64,000 nt of DNA from SMWD01 sp002729875 (lineage in GTDB: Bacteria > Pseudomonadota > Gammaproteobacteria > Steroidobacterales > GCA-2729495), in the NCBI GenBank assembly GCA_036010905.1, contig DASCMH010000047.1, positions 1 through 64,000 of the forward strand, given 5' to 3'. The translations under genes were made by a program, and so were the position numbers. Positions 6,071-15,297 of the stretch are shown piece by piece (the first letter of the stretch is position 1; every line of letters begins with the position of its first letter). The notes beneath the pieces are model-generated. The model was not told the DNA's origin. It worked only from the letters and a program-made list of their open reading frames with translations, and made no database searches.

Positions 6071-8821
6071 CTATTTTGCATGGCAGTATGAGCATCCAGT
6101 ATTATAAATAACTCTGATATTCAACGAAGTTGTTGCTGTATCCGAATTCGCATCCATGACCTGCACGGTAAAATCATGTCCGGTCATCGCCGTGGGATTA
6201 ATCGGTTGTCCCCAGATGGTGCCAATAGCGGGATCCCAAGGCGCATTCTGCAGCGTCAATCCGAACGGCAAACTAGTGCCGTCGATGAGAGAAAATGTAT
6301 AGGGAGGCTGGCCGCCCGTCACCCGTAAACCCTCCCAATAATAAACGATGTCCGTTTTTCCATTTGGAGGATGATAAGCACTGACCAGCGCCAGCGATGC
6401 TTCGAAGTTCACCGCGACCTCGATTACCCCCTCGGCTGAACTGTATCCATCTACCGCAATGGCGTAATTTGTACCCGTGGAAACGGGAAACGTAATCTGG
6501 CTTTGCAGGCCTGTGAAGTCGTCATTTGAGGCGACCGCACTGAGGGAACCGAGCGAACTTCCTGTATAAGCGGCAAGAGTCGTGTCGAAACCACTGCCCT
6601 CCGTAGAGATGGTCAGTTGCCCGTCGCCGGGGGCCTCCCAAGACCACCAGACTGAAGCCAACGGCACTGACACACCAGCGTGGCTCGGTTCTCCGGTTTC
6701 ACCGGTGGCCTCGATGTTGGCACCCGTCGTCGTGGTACTACCGGTCAGGGCGATGCGGTCAACGAAGTTGTCATTTGACGGAGGGCCGATCACCGTAAAG
6801 TTTGCGTCACTCCAGTCCGAAGCCGTGTATTCCGCGCCATCCAAACTGCCTGCAGAAATCTTGCCCTGTGTCGTTGGCTGCTCCGGCACAGTCCAGGAGA
6901 AGGAACTGTCCCCCACCGGCAACGGTCCGGCAATCTGGGATGTTGTGGTTCCGTCATCAAAAAACAGGTAGACATCGTCGCTACCCGGCAGATCGGCTTG
7001 CTTCCAGGTGATGTTCCGGGTGGTGCCACTGATCCAAACCTCGCCGCCGTTCGGCACCGTCACTTCTATCTGCGGGCAAGGACCTTCAGTAGCAAATTTT
7101 CTGGCGCCGATTTCAGTCGCCCAACGGTTCCCGGTGTCGGCCCACCCGACCCAACCCCAGGCGTTGCCGCAGGTCCAATCATATCCTGCACCACTGTAAT
7201 CACCCCAGCGATTTCGATTGCTACTGTCGAGGTTTACGTAGGACGCCTGGCCGGTCACCATAGTCTGTAAAGGGCCGGTGGTCGCCGCTGGTTGGTTGTC
7301 ATAGATTTTGTACAAACCTGAGACAAACGGTGAATCGGAGCCTGTCCAGCTGCCGAATACAGCCAGGTTGCCGTTGCTGTCAGCGCCCTGCAGCGTGACT
7401 GCAGGATAGAAATAATAGTGTCCGCCGCTACTCCATATTAGATCCTGCCATTCATTGGTGTTGGTGTCGGAGTTGAGTTTGACTGTCAACCAACCGGCTG
7501 CGTCACCGTTATTATTAACGTCATCGGTCAACGAAAAGAATACCCGCCGGTTCGCATACACCGCATTCATAACCCTCGTATCACCGCCATCGATATCGAT
7601 GCTGCTGCCGGGCTGATCGATGTTGCTACCGATTCCGTCATAAGCATTGATGCCAATCTCATGCAAAGTGATGGACGGAGCTGCGGCAGGATGTCCCGAA
7701 ACCTTGACCAATAAAACCTTGTTGCCTGAGTAAGAGAAGGTGTTGACAAAGTATGTCTCACCATTTGCATTGCTTGTGTGAGCTTGCGCCGGCTGCTGTG
7801 AGAAAACCTGACCACCGCTGGGCCAGTCCAAATCAACCCATTTCCAGCCATCTGCATCGCCCGCACAATCGGCGTCGAAGATGCCGGGTTTGAGAACCGC
7901 GGTATACGATCCTCGAAACCCACCGGAAAAATAAAAATAGTTACCGGAAACGGCAACGCCGTTGCCATCTGTGGCAATGCCGACATAATCCAGCCACGCA
8001 GTCGAGGATCCGCTGGTATCCGTAGCGGAGTACAGGAAGGTACACCAACCATCCAGCGGGTTAGACGTCTTCGAGACCGCTATCCAGTAATAGGACTCTG
8101 AATTCACATCATCCACGCCCAGAACCAGCATGACGAATTTTCCACGCAGTCCGTCATACACGACACGCGGATCGAACATGCTCCCGTACCAGCCAACAGG
8201 CGTATCCAGGAAACTGCTGAACGTTGTGTATCCCTGCAATTCTGTGCCAAGTTTTGTGTAAATGGCAAAACCTGAGTTCACTGCCTCAACGACGTGCCCG
8301 GGGCCAACAGCACCAATCGTGTCGGGCGGAATCCAGCCTGAGTTGCTAATCCCCTGCCATTGACGGACGGAGTCGCCGGGTGCGTTGGGGAGGGGGGCAT
8401 CCGGTATCGGTGGCAGGGTCTCCGGATTGGCCGGCGCTTTAACCAGGAACGGTGATGCCCCATGAAACTGCACTTTGGAGTGTTCCTGACCGAAATCACC
8501 CTGAATATGAAAACGTGGCTCCCCGAGGCTTGCTGCAGCGGACGCCGGCGCTATGTTCTTGAGTTGGGTTCCCACACGCACTGGCGCGCCGACCACCGTC
8601 GGTGCAGGCCCCTGCATACCCGGATGCGCCGAATCGTCGACAATGCCGGCGGGCTCGGTCTCCGGACTCACCAAAAGAATTGGTTTGCTGAAATCGGCAA
8701 TGGGTGCTTCCGGCCCGGCAGCTATCGCAAGCACACTCACCGTGAACATGATCATACCGCCGCCCACAATGCTCATGACCGCGGCCCATCGGTGCTGAGA
8801 TTGTGTATTGATCATACTCAT
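6071..8821 (-). CDS. Large secreted multidomain protein ending in CSYCH
   Basis: A 916-residue exported protein (hydrophobic signal at about residues 14-34). After an N-terminal region comes a large beta-rich domain, about residues 140-560, with many Trp/Gly motifs (SNSGWIPPDTIGAVGPGHVV). Next is an Ig-like domain opening with PNGGEVWISGTTRNITW. Then comes a PPC-like domain (NDNFVDRIALTG ... VWWSWEAPGDG ... FDTTLAAYTGSSLGSL), and a putative Ig (He-PIG-type) domain near the C-terminus. The final residues are NTGCSYCHAK: a CxxCH motif four residues from the end, which could bind haem c or be chance. The next gene upstream on the same strand, 69 bases away, is a cyclophilin-like protein. Likely surface or extracellular; substrate unknown. 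Confidence 0.7.
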   Translation of the reverse strand: MSMINTQSQHRWAAVMSIVGGGMIMFTVSVLAIAAGPEAPIADFSKPILLVSPETEPAGIVDDSAHPGMQGPAPTVVGAPVRVGTQLKNIAPASAAASLGEPRFHIQGDFGQEHSKVQFHGASPFLVKAPANPETLPPIPDAPLPNAPGDSVRQWQGISNSGWIPPDTIGAVGPGHVVEAVNSGFAIYTKLGTELQGYTTFSSFLDTPVGWYGSMFDPRVVYDGLRGKFVMLVLGVDDVNSESYYWIAVSKTSNPLDGWCTFLYSATDTSGSSTAWLDYVGIATDGNGVAVSGNYFYFSGGFRGSYTAVLKPGIFDADCAGDADGWKWVDLDWPSGGQVFSQQPAQAHTSNANGETYFVNTFSYSGNKVLLVKVSGHPAAAPSITLHEIGINAYDGIGSNIDQPGSSIDIDGGDTRVMNAVYANRRVFFSLTDDVNNNGDAAGWLTVKLNSDTNTNEWQDLIWSSGGHYYFYPAVTLQGADSNGNLAVFGSWTGSDSPFVSGLYKIYDNQPAATTGPLQTMVTGQASYVNLDSSNRNRWGDYSGAGYDWTCGNAWGWVGWADTGNRWATEIGARKFATEGPCPQIEVTVPNGGEVWISGTTRNITWKQADLPGSDDVYLFFDDGTTTSQIAGPLPVGDSSFSWTVPEQPTTQGKISAGSLDGAEYTASDWSDANFTVIGPPSNDNFVDRIALTGSTTTTGANIEATGETGEPSHAGVSVPLASVWWSWEAPGDGQLTISTEGSGFDTTLAAYTGSSLGSLSAVASNDDFTGLQSQITFPVSTGTNYAIAVDGYSSAEGVIEVAVNFEASLALVSAYHPPNGKTDIVYYWEGLRVTGGQPPYTFSLIDGTSLPFGLTLQNAPWDPAIGTIWGQPINPTAMTGHDFTVQVMDANSDTATTSLNIRVIYNTGCSYCHAK

Positions 8822-8890
8822 AATGACTGTTTCCCTTGACTCGATTTACATTTTCACAAGATGCGTTTGTCTTATGCTTTATCCTCTTGA

Positions 8891-9796
8891 CTAACTACAG
8901 GTAAATTTCACCGAACGGATCACCACCGGATTCAACGGACGGAAATATCTTTGCTTGACACTTCTCGGCAGAATGAGCGGCTCCATGGATATCTGCTCCG
9001 CGATGTCCAGGCCTTCGACGATCCGGCCGACCACCATCCATCGCCCGGTTCTCAGTGGCATATCCTCAAGAATAATGCTCAGGCGTGGTGACGCAGTTAT
9101 TGGCGATCGCGGCACCAACATCACGGAACCTTTCGTGACCGGGAGCGACTCCAGCGCAGTCTCGGAATACACGAAACCGAGTGCCTCATTGATTTCTTTG
9201 CGCGACACCCCGATCAGAAAATCTGCTGAATAATTCTCGTACCAGCGGCTAATCCATGCGGAGAGCTGGGGCGAAATACTTTCGCCACGCTTTGCTTTCT
9301 GACCACTCTTGAGCAGTTCTCGCTGCATGACATCCATCGCAGCGTTGACGTCCTCGATGCGATCTTCGTGCAGACCGAGCGCATTAGCATCGATCTCTGT
9401 GCTGATTTCGAGCAAACCAGTCGGTGGGCGCTCCGAGGTTATGATTTCCAGGTGCGGCTTCGTGTAGTTAAACGTCAGGCCGTCAAAGTAACCCGAATCA
9501 TTGCTCCCGACCAGTAATTCGTTAAATACAGGTCCGCTCGCCAGTTCGACCAGACGCCGCACCGCGCCGGGTGCGGCGCGTTCGAAAAGTTCGATAACGA
9601 TGGAATTTTTTTCCAGGCTGAAAACCAGCTGTGGTCTGGCAGATGGCAAATCACACAACGGTTCCGCTTCGCCTGCAACAGCGACCGATGCCGCAATTAC
9701 GCCCATCGCAGTTAGCAGCAACCGCCACCCGCAGCATATGAGTCTCCAGGCACCCGGCATTCGGGATACAATAAAAACCCTTGTTATTGTTGTCAT
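8891..9796 (-). CDS. Exported cyclophilin-type peptidyl-prolyl isomerase, divergent
   Basis: A protein of about 301 residues with an N-terminal hydrophobic export segment (about residues 20-40). Cyclophilin landmarks are visible: NSIVIELFERAAPGAVRRLVELA, SGYFDGLTFNYTKPHLEIITSE, then KGSVMLVPRSP and the closing GRWMVVGRIVEGLDIAEQI. A charged helical insert of roughly 90 residues (EIDANALGLHEDRIEDVNA onwards) splits the fold. The usual FHR and FFI catalytic motifs are not preserved (FNY and LSIIL in their places), so isomerase activity is doubtful. It probably acts as a periplasmic folding helper or binding protein, perhaps for the large secreted protein encoded just downstream. Start taken at the ATG at 9796; a TTG lies six bases upstream. 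Confidence 0.7.
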   Translation of the reverse strand: MTTITRVFIVSRMPGAWRLICCGWRLLLTAMGVIAASVAVAGEAEPLCDLPSARPQLVFSLEKNSIVIELFERAAPGAVRRLVELASGPVFNELLVGSNDSGYFDGLTFNYTKPHLEIITSERPPTGLLEISTEIDANALGLHEDRIEDVNAAMDVMQRELLKSGQKAKRGESISPQLSAWISRWYENYSADFLIGVSRKEINEALGFVYSETALESLPVTKGSVMLVPRSPITASPRLSIILEDMPLRTGRWMVVGRIVEGLDIAEQISMEPLILPRSVKQRYFRPLNPVVIRSVKFTCS

Positions 9797-10054
9797 TATC
9801 AAAGAATAGGAAATTTTATCCTGAAGGTCGAATCAATTTAACGCCAAATTGGTCAATATTATCGATAGTTCGGCACACTCAGCACCAATTTGAGGAAAAA
9901 CGCCCTTCACCATCGGGAACTACCTGATTCGGGCTGTATGCGCCGCGCGGGCAGGGAAAATCTGCGCCATCGCACCGGTTAATGCGGTTACCTCAATCTT
10001 GAAAAAATAGATTTTCCGTAAGTCGGCATAAATTACTGATTTTATTTAAAAATC
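9797..10054. other. Intergenic, nothing recognised
   Basis: 258 bases between the cyclophilin start and the 3' end of the tRNA; no coding frame, hairpin terminator or promoter that I can defend. Confidence 0.4.
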
Positions 10055-10142
10055 TGGCGGAGAGGGAGGGATTCGAACCCCCGGACCCTTTCGAGTCAAC
10101 GGTTTTCAAGACCGCCGCATTCGACCACTCTGCCACCTCTCC
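10055..10142 (-). tRNA. tRNA-Ser(UGA)
   Basis: The minus strand reads GGAGAGG at the 5' end, pairing with CCTCTCC, followed by G and an encoded CCA. The anticodon arm is GGTCTTGAAAACC with anticodon TGA. There is a long serine-type variable arm and the T-loop GTTCGAATC. Length is 88 bases. All class II features of a bacterial tRNA-Ser are present. Confidence 0.97.
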
Positions 10143-10330
10143 GCGGGCGCATCGGTTCGTGCGCGGCTATTTTAGTCGAGTGATGAAGAATCAGAAAGAC
10201 CATTCGGTCAGATAGTCAAATATGCTCTCAGACAATATCCGCACCAGGCCACCAATCAGTGTCAGCATTGACCATGCACACAATGAAGCCATATTGACTA
10301 AAATAACCACTGATCCCCGGGAAGACTCCA

Positions 10331-10912
10331 TTGAAGAATTTATTGCTGCCTGCTGTCATATGCCTGCTATTCGGCTGGCAAAGTGCCAATTGTGTTGAGA
10401 TCATTGAAATCAGGGTCGATATTATTAATGGGCGCTACCATGTTTTCGGCCAGAGCCACCTCGACGCGTCAGCTGAATTTATTTATGAAACACTAATAGA
10501 CTACGATAACTTCCATAAACTCGCCGACGGTATCGCCATCACGAATTTTCTTCCGCCTGATGAACCCGGTCGTCTGCTGGCCTTTTCCCGCTTTAAATCA
10601 TGCATACTGTTTTTCTGCAAAACTGTCGAGAAACACGAGTATATAGAAGGCAACCCGTATAACTCGATCAATGTACAGGCCATCCCCGAACGTAGTGACT
10701 TCAGTTTCAATGAGTCCCGATGGCTGATTGAAACAACCGACGGTAAAACACTGCTGACCTACGAGGCCGAATTCGAAGCCGATTTCTGGATTCCACCCCT
10801 GATCGGACCCTGGGCCGTTCACCGCAAACTGGCCCGGACTGCGGAACTGGTCGGCAGCCGCATAGAATGGATGTATGCACGCGGCCTGACACTGTCACAG
10901 ATCAGCAATTGA
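10331..10912 (+). CDS. Exported START/polyketide-cyclase-like protein (SRPBCC fold)
   Basis: A 193-residue protein with a signal peptide (about residues 1-21, LLPAVICLLFGWQSANC). The mature part follows the START-like pattern: ASAEFIYETLIDYDNFHKL, a central strand region, then LLTYEAEFEADFWIPPLIGPWAVHRKL. Such proteins bind hydrophobic ligands; here it would be periplasmic. Translation seems to start at TTG 10331. No operon partner overlaps it, but the next two genes on the same strand are also envelope proteins. Ligand unknown. Confidence 0.7.
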   Translation: MKNLLLPAVICLLFGWQSANCVEIIEIRVDIINGRYHVFGQSHLDASAEFIYETLIDYDNFHKLADGIAITNFLPPDEPGRLLAFSRFKSCILFFCKTVEKHEYIEGNPYNSINVQAIPERSDFSFNESRWLIETTDGKTLLTYEAEFEADFWIPPLIGPWAVHRKLARTAELVGSRIEWMYARGLTLSQISN

Positions 10913-11057
10913 TTCCGCCCATCCTGAACCCGGCAGCCGGTCTGCAGCCATTAAAAAATGTATAACTGAACACAGCCTGAATGAATCGTATTTATATCAG
11001 CTGGCAGGCCCTGAATTTAGGCTACACTGATGACATCAGATTCTTTGTAATATAGAC

Positions 11058-11801
11058 ATGATGAACTGCAAATTTTCTCCGCTCGGCCGGTTTGGTTGTA
11101 GCATTGTCCTGTTACTGTGGCTTGCAACACCGGTGCTGGCTGCAGAAAAATACCCCCTGTTCGAAGCTGTTTACAAGGCCAAAATCAAAATTGCCGGAGG
11201 CAAACTAAAGCTCGCAACTATCCTCAATGAAGCCGGTGGGTATACGTTTGAATACACCGTCATACCCGGCAGGTTGATCAGCCTGTTTACCAACGGCGAA
11301 CTCAAGGAAACCACCCAATTTGAAGTCATCGACGGCCGGCCGCGTACGCTCGACTACACGTTGATCAACACGATAGGCAGCAAACCGCGGAATGGCCAGG
11401 TTACATTTGACTGGATAGAAAATTCCATCAAGGGCAATTACAAAGAAAAAACTATCGACATTCCAATGCCGGAAAATGCCGTCGATCGTGCGCTGTTGCA
11501 ACTCGTTCTCATGGCCGATCTGAAAAACCATAATCTTAAAGAACAGTATGCTGTCTATAACAAGGATGAGTTCATCCCGGTTAACGTCGAACGGATCGGC
11601 ACGGAATCAATTACAGTACCGATCGGCACGTTTCCGACCGTAGTACTGCGCCATACCAGCAATGACGGCTCAAGCGAAACTATTCTCTGGTGCGCAGAAA
11701 AGCTCAACTATTTGCCGGTACGTATCCAGTCAAGCGATCACGGTAGTAAGGTACTCGTCGCAAACCTGAGCGCCATCAATGGTTTGCTCAGCGAACGGTA
11801 G
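11058..11801 (+). CDS. DUF3108 domain exported protein
   Basis: A 247-residue protein with a signal peptide (about residues 1-28, ending PVLAAEKYP). The mature domain matches the DUF3108 pattern: FEAVYKAKIKIAGGKLKLAT, the mid-section VDRALLQLVLMADLKN, and a C-terminal TILWCAEKLNYLPVRIQ. These are periplasmic beta-rich proteins of unknown role in Gram-negative bacteria, sometimes linked to envelope or lipid homeostasis. It lies 20 bases before a PAP2 phosphatase on the same strand, so the two may be co-transcribed. Confidence 0.8.
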   Translation: MMNCKFSPLGRFGCSIVLLLWLATPVLAAEKYPLFEAVYKAKIKIAGGKLKLATILNEAGGYTFEYTVIPGRLISLFTNGELKETTQFEVIDGRPRTLDYTLINTIGSKPRNGQVTFDWIENSIKGNYKEKTIDIPMPENAVDRALLQLVLMADLKNHNLKEQYAVYNKDEFIPVNVERIGTESITVPIGTFPTVVLRHTSNDGSSETILWCAEKLNYLPVRIQSSDHGSKVLVANLSAINGLLSER

Positions 11802-11821
11802 AATCAGGCAGCAGGCAGACA

Positions 11822-12394
11822 ATGCAACCATCACCCGCTCACAACCGGCAACCGGGCTCGCAGGCACGCCAACTCGCAACACTTATACTCTTTATATGGT
11901 TACCGATAGTGGCCAGCGCCGGCGACGGTTCGCGCAATACGCAGGCTGACGTACTCGCCATCGGGCTGCCGATCACCGCATTGGCCCTGACCAGTCTGAA
12001 AAAGGACCGGCCGGGCACCTGGGCGGCGACAAAATCGCTCGGCCTGACCGTCACCGGCACGCTCGCATTCAATACGCTGGTGCATAAGAACACTCCATCC
12101 GCTGACGATGATGATGCCTTTCCATCCGGGCACAGCGCCGTCTCGTTCAGTTCGGCTGCCTTTATACAGCGTCGTTATGGCTGGCAAGCCGGATTGCCGG
12201 CCTACGCAGTTGCCGGTTATGTGGGCTGGCTACGGGTTAAAACCGATGAGCATGACTGGGCTGATGTGCTTGGCGGTGCGGCACTTGGCATTGCATCATC
12301 GGCGCTGTTTACGCAACGCTGGTCTGAAAAAGTGGTGTTTTCTCCATGGATCGGCCCGGGTGGCACGGGTATCGCAGTACATGCAAGCTGGTAA
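11822..12394 (+). CDS. PAP2-family membrane phosphatase
   Basis: A 190-residue protein with an N-terminal hydrophobic segment and two or three further membrane helices. The PAP2 core is visible: FPSGHSAVSFS (about residues 100-110) and WLRVKTDEHDWADVLGG (R-x5-H-x3-D, about residues 139-155), supplying the phosphate-binding Ser-Gly-His and the nucleophilic His. The first motif (KxxxxxxRP) is not clear and is replaced by an acidic SADDDDA stretch. Members dephosphorylate lipid phosphates such as undecaprenyl pyrophosphate or phosphatidate at the outer face of the inner membrane. Substrate cannot be told from sequence. Confidence 0.82.
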   Translation: MQPSPAHNRQPGSQARQLATLILFIWLPIVASAGDGSRNTQADVLAIGLPITALALTSLKKDRPGTWAATKSLGLTVTGTLAFNTLVHKNTPSADDDDAFPSGHSAVSFSSAAFIQRRYGWQAGLPAYAVAGYVGWLRVKTDEHDWADVLGGAALGIASSALFTQRWSEKVVFSPWIGPGGTGIAVHASW

Positions 12395-12517
12395 CCGGAG
12401 ACCTGAACCGGGATGACAACATGTGACAATTGAGAACGACACAGCACAAGAGATCGCGTTAGCGCCGGATCACGGCTGCAACCAAGATAAACATATTCGG
12501 GCAAAGGCTTGCACACC

Positions 12518-13432
12518 ATGAATACACCTTCAAGGCAACAAAGAATGGACTGCAGCAAACTGCAAAAAATACTGAGACGAAATGTGGGCAATGCAATCGT
12601 TGATTACCGGATGATAGCTGACGGCGATCGGGTCATGGTCTGCCTTTCCGGCGGCAAGGATTCACACGTGCTGCTCGATATCCTGATGAATCTACGTAAC
12701 CATGCACCAATCGATTTTGAAATCGTGGCCGTTAACATGGACCAGAAACAACCCGGCTTTCCGACTGATGTACTACCAGCGTATCTTGACTCACTGAATA
12801 TCGAATACCACATTGTTGAACAGGACACGTATTCAGTCGTCAAGCAAAAAATCCCGGAGGGCAAGACTTCATGTGGTTTGTGCTCACGCCTGCGGCGCGG
12901 GACGCTGTACGCATTTGCCGAAAAGATAGGCGCAGACAAGATTGCGCTGGGCCATCACCGGGACGATATTGTCGAAACACTGTTCTTGAATATGTTCTTT
13001 GGCTCCAAACTGGCCGCGATGCCGCCCAAGCTCCTGTCGGATGACAAGCGTAACATTGTCATTCGACCACTTGCCTATTGTGGTGAACAGGATATTGAGC
13101 AATACGCATCGATCAGGGCATTTCCGATCATTCCCTGCAATCTGTGTGGTTCCCAGCCCAATCTGCAGCGGCAAAAAATCAAACATATGCTCGCCGACTG
13201 GGAACGCGTCGATCCTGACCGGGTCGCGAGTATTTTTCGTGCACTGCAAAATATCGCATTGAGTCAGCTTGCCGACACCAGCCGGTTTGATTTTTCCGGA
13301 CTACAGATAGACCGCAGTAAGGAAAAAACTCCCTACCCGTTTACTGAAGCGGGAGTCAGCAGATCCGGAAATGAACAACCGGTAGAGTTTATCAATACAT
13401 TTGGTAATCTAAATCAGATGAGTGAGAATTAG
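12518..13432 (+). CDS. ttcA: tRNA 2-thiocytidine(32) synthetase TtcA
   Basis: TtcA puts sulfur on cytidine 32 of certain tRNAs in the cytoplasm, using ATP and an iron-sulfur cluster. The protein shows the PP-loop CLSGGKDS (about residues 41-48), the Cys pair CGLC, GHHRDDIVETLFLN and the second pair IPCNLCGSQPNLQR. All the cluster-binding and ATP-binding residues expected of the family are present. Length (about 304 residues) is usual. I chose the ATG at 12518; an upstream TTG at 12509 and a downstream ATG at 12545 are alternatives. The unstructured C-terminal tail (FTEAGVSRSGNEQPVEF) is normal variation. Confidence 0.95.
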   Translation: MNTPSRQQRMDCSKLQKILRRNVGNAIVDYRMIADGDRVMVCLSGGKDSHVLLDILMNLRNHAPIDFEIVAVNMDQKQPGFPTDVLPAYLDSLNIEYHIVEQDTYSVVKQKIPEGKTSCGLCSRLRRGTLYAFAEKIGADKIALGHHRDDIVETLFLNMFFGSKLAAMPPKLLSDDKRNIVIRPLAYCGEQDIEQYASIRAFPIIPCNLCGSQPNLQRQKIKHMLADWERVDPDRVASIFRALQNIALSQLADTSRFDFSGLQIDRSKEKTPYPFTEAGVSRSGNEQPVEFINTFGNLNQMSEN

Positions 13433-13474
13433 TTAACCTATCAATTTAACGGTTCTTCCTGAGGTACCCGCAAC

Positions 13475-14188
13475 ATGCCCATCATGGAAACATCAGATCT
13501 GACTGCCAGGCAATACTGGGAACAGGTCAAGAGCAACCCCAATCGCGCAAGGTTCGGGTTCGGCGCCAAGGCTGCTGTCATCAACGTCGATCTGCAGCGA
13601 GCCTATACCGATATCGATGCGTTCAAAACCGCCTATCAAACCAACCCGCAACAGATCGATTACATCAATGAGATATCCGCACTGGCGCGCACCAAAAATA
13701 TGCCGGTGATCTGGACCCATGTTGCATATATGGATAATGCCGATGATGCGGGTACCTGGGGAACACGTACAAACACACCGGATTCACTGCAAAACATCAA
13801 AATCGGTGACCCGCGAGCCGAACTTGACCCACGCCTGCAGATTGATAAAGCTGCTGATGCCGTGATCAACAAACGTATGGCAAGCGTATTTCACGATACG
13901 CCGATCCTGTCGCTGTTGATCTGGCACCAGGCAGATACCGTCATTTTGACTGGCGGCAGCACCTCGGGATGCATCCGGGCCAGCGCTGTCGCAGCGCTGT
14001 CGTATGGATTTCGCACCATCGTCGCCGAGGAGTGTGTCGCGGACAAACATGAGATACCGCATTTCGCAAACCTGTGCGACCTGATGCTCAAATATGCCGA
14101 TATCGAACCGGTATCAAAGATCCGTGAGTGGTTGCATGATCATCCGGGATGCCGCCCGATCCGCGCAGCTCGCGGCTGTGAATTCTAG
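13475..14188 (+). CDS. Isochorismatase-superfamily hydrolase, N-carbamoylsarcosine-amidase-like
   Basis: A 237-residue cytosolic cysteine hydrolase. The catalytic triad can be seen: Asp in AAVINVDLQRAY (about residue 34), Lys in INKRMASVF, and the nucleophile Cys in TGGSTSGCIRASAVAA. The N-terminal YWEQVKSNPNRARFGFG is characteristic of the N-carbamoylsarcosine amidase branch, which releases CO2 and ammonia from carbamoylated amines. The exact substrate is not decided by sequence. A GAGGTACC stretch precedes the ATG. It is separated from ttcA by 42 bases and may be read through from it. Confidence 0.83.
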   Translation: MPIMETSDLTARQYWEQVKSNPNRARFGFGAKAAVINVDLQRAYTDIDAFKTAYQTNPQQIDYINEISALARTKNMPVIWTHVAYMDNADDAGTWGTRTNTPDSLQNIKIGDPRAELDPRLQIDKAADAVINKRMASVFHDTPILSLLIWHQADTVILTGGSTSGCIRASAVAALSYGFRTIVAEECVADKHEIPHFANLCDLMLKYADIEPVSKIREWLHDHPGCRPIRAARGCEF

Positions 14189-14797
14189 TCAGACAGTTTA
14201 TATTTGCCCCGCTGTGGCCCCGCCCGGTCGGCAAGATCCGCCGACACTTAACCGGCAACCGTTTAACCATGATCGGGCCATTGCAATCCTATTAATGCAT
14301 AGTTATTATATATTTAGGTCGCGAGTTCCTCGCCATAAATTTTAATTCCATAAATTTGCATATTACATTTTTTGCGAACTATGCTTTCAGTGCCCTGATC
14401 TATCTTGGCACTCAACTCGTAGCGTCGTATCACTATTAATAATTTCGTTGACGATTACGACATACCAAAAAAATCTTATGAGAATTGTAAATCTTCTGGC
14501 CCACGCCAGGGCTTATGCCCGCAAACGACGGCTCCCAAGGGGCGCCAAAACCGGCTCGACAGGCTGATAAGATCATGCGCGGGAAATTTATAAGGTTGAG
14601 GGAGATTTCTGCAATATTACGCCATCAAAATGCCGGGAAACGTGGTGGCGTCAATGATGCTGAATTGGACTCCGCTTACTATCGGACACACCGGGAAACG
14701 TCCGATTAACTTTGTTGGAGACCTGGCAACAGCGGGAACGACAACTTTACCTGTCACTCCCGGATTATTTGATATAGCAAGCACTGGAGGTGCAAAA
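14189..14797. other. Long intergenic region before cytochrome c
   Basis: 609 bases. The middle (about 14280-14480) is AT-rich; short open frames cross it but none has coding character. The frame of the following cytochrome is open back to 14630, but that part lacks protein-like features. No RNA or repeat recognised. Confidence 0.4.
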
Positions 14798-15106
14798 GTG
14801 AGAATGAGTATTGGGACAATCGCAGTAGTAGCGATAGCATTGACAAACATGTCGGCAGCAACGGCTGGTGACCCGGCGGCTGCCGCCGGCAAGGCCAAAA
14901 CACTTTGTGCGGCCTGTCACGGACCTAATGGCGTCAGCATGAATCCACTCTGGCCAAATCTAGCCGGGCAGCAGGAGCAGTATCTGGCCAAAGCCCTTAG
15001 TGATTATCGAGCCGGGAACAGAACTGATCCAACCATGGCGCCACTGGCGAAATCTCTGACTGACAAGGAAATAGAGGATCTTGCTGCCTATTACACAGGG
15101 TTATAA
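14798..15106 (+). CDS. Small monohaem cytochrome c
   Basis: A periplasmic electron carrier of about 102 residues. GGAGGT at 14786-14791 lies 6 bases before the GTG at 14798, which I take as the start. This yields a proper signal peptide (about residues 1-23) and removes an unlikely 56-residue extension. Haem c binds at CAACH (about residues 38-42), and TMAPLAK supplies the Met ligand. It is like class I c4/c5-type cytochromes: WPNLAGQQEQYLAKAL and the final IEDLAAYYTGL. A close paralogue survives as a 5'-truncated fragment behind nirS at 41112. Likely a donor to a respiratory reductase. Confidence 0.88.
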   Translation: MRMSIGTIAVVAIALTNMSAATAGDPAAAAGKAKTLCAACHGPNGVSMNPLWPNLAGQQEQYLAKALSDYRAGNRTDPTMAPLAKSLTDKEIEDLAAYYTGL

Positions 15107-15169
15107 TCTGAATACTTAACAGGTTTAACCAACTGTGCCGGCATCGAGCGAATCCTGACCGGTTCGCCG

Positions 15170-15207
15170 ACTAACAGCCGCTCCTGTGAGCGGCTGTTAG
15201 TTATTTT
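15170..15207 (+). terminator. Rho-independent terminator
   Basis: A perfect 14-base stem (15170-15183 with 15188-15201, ACTAACAGCCGCTC) and a CTGT loop, followed by TATTTT. It lies 63 bases after the cytochrome stop, and may also serve the convergent patatin gene less well. Confidence 0.85.
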
Positions 15208-15297
15208 CTTCACAGAATTGAAACACGAATGTGCCAATACACAGCTACTTTACACTATAGCCAAACCATCACAATGGTTTGAAAGGCTGTGTATGAT

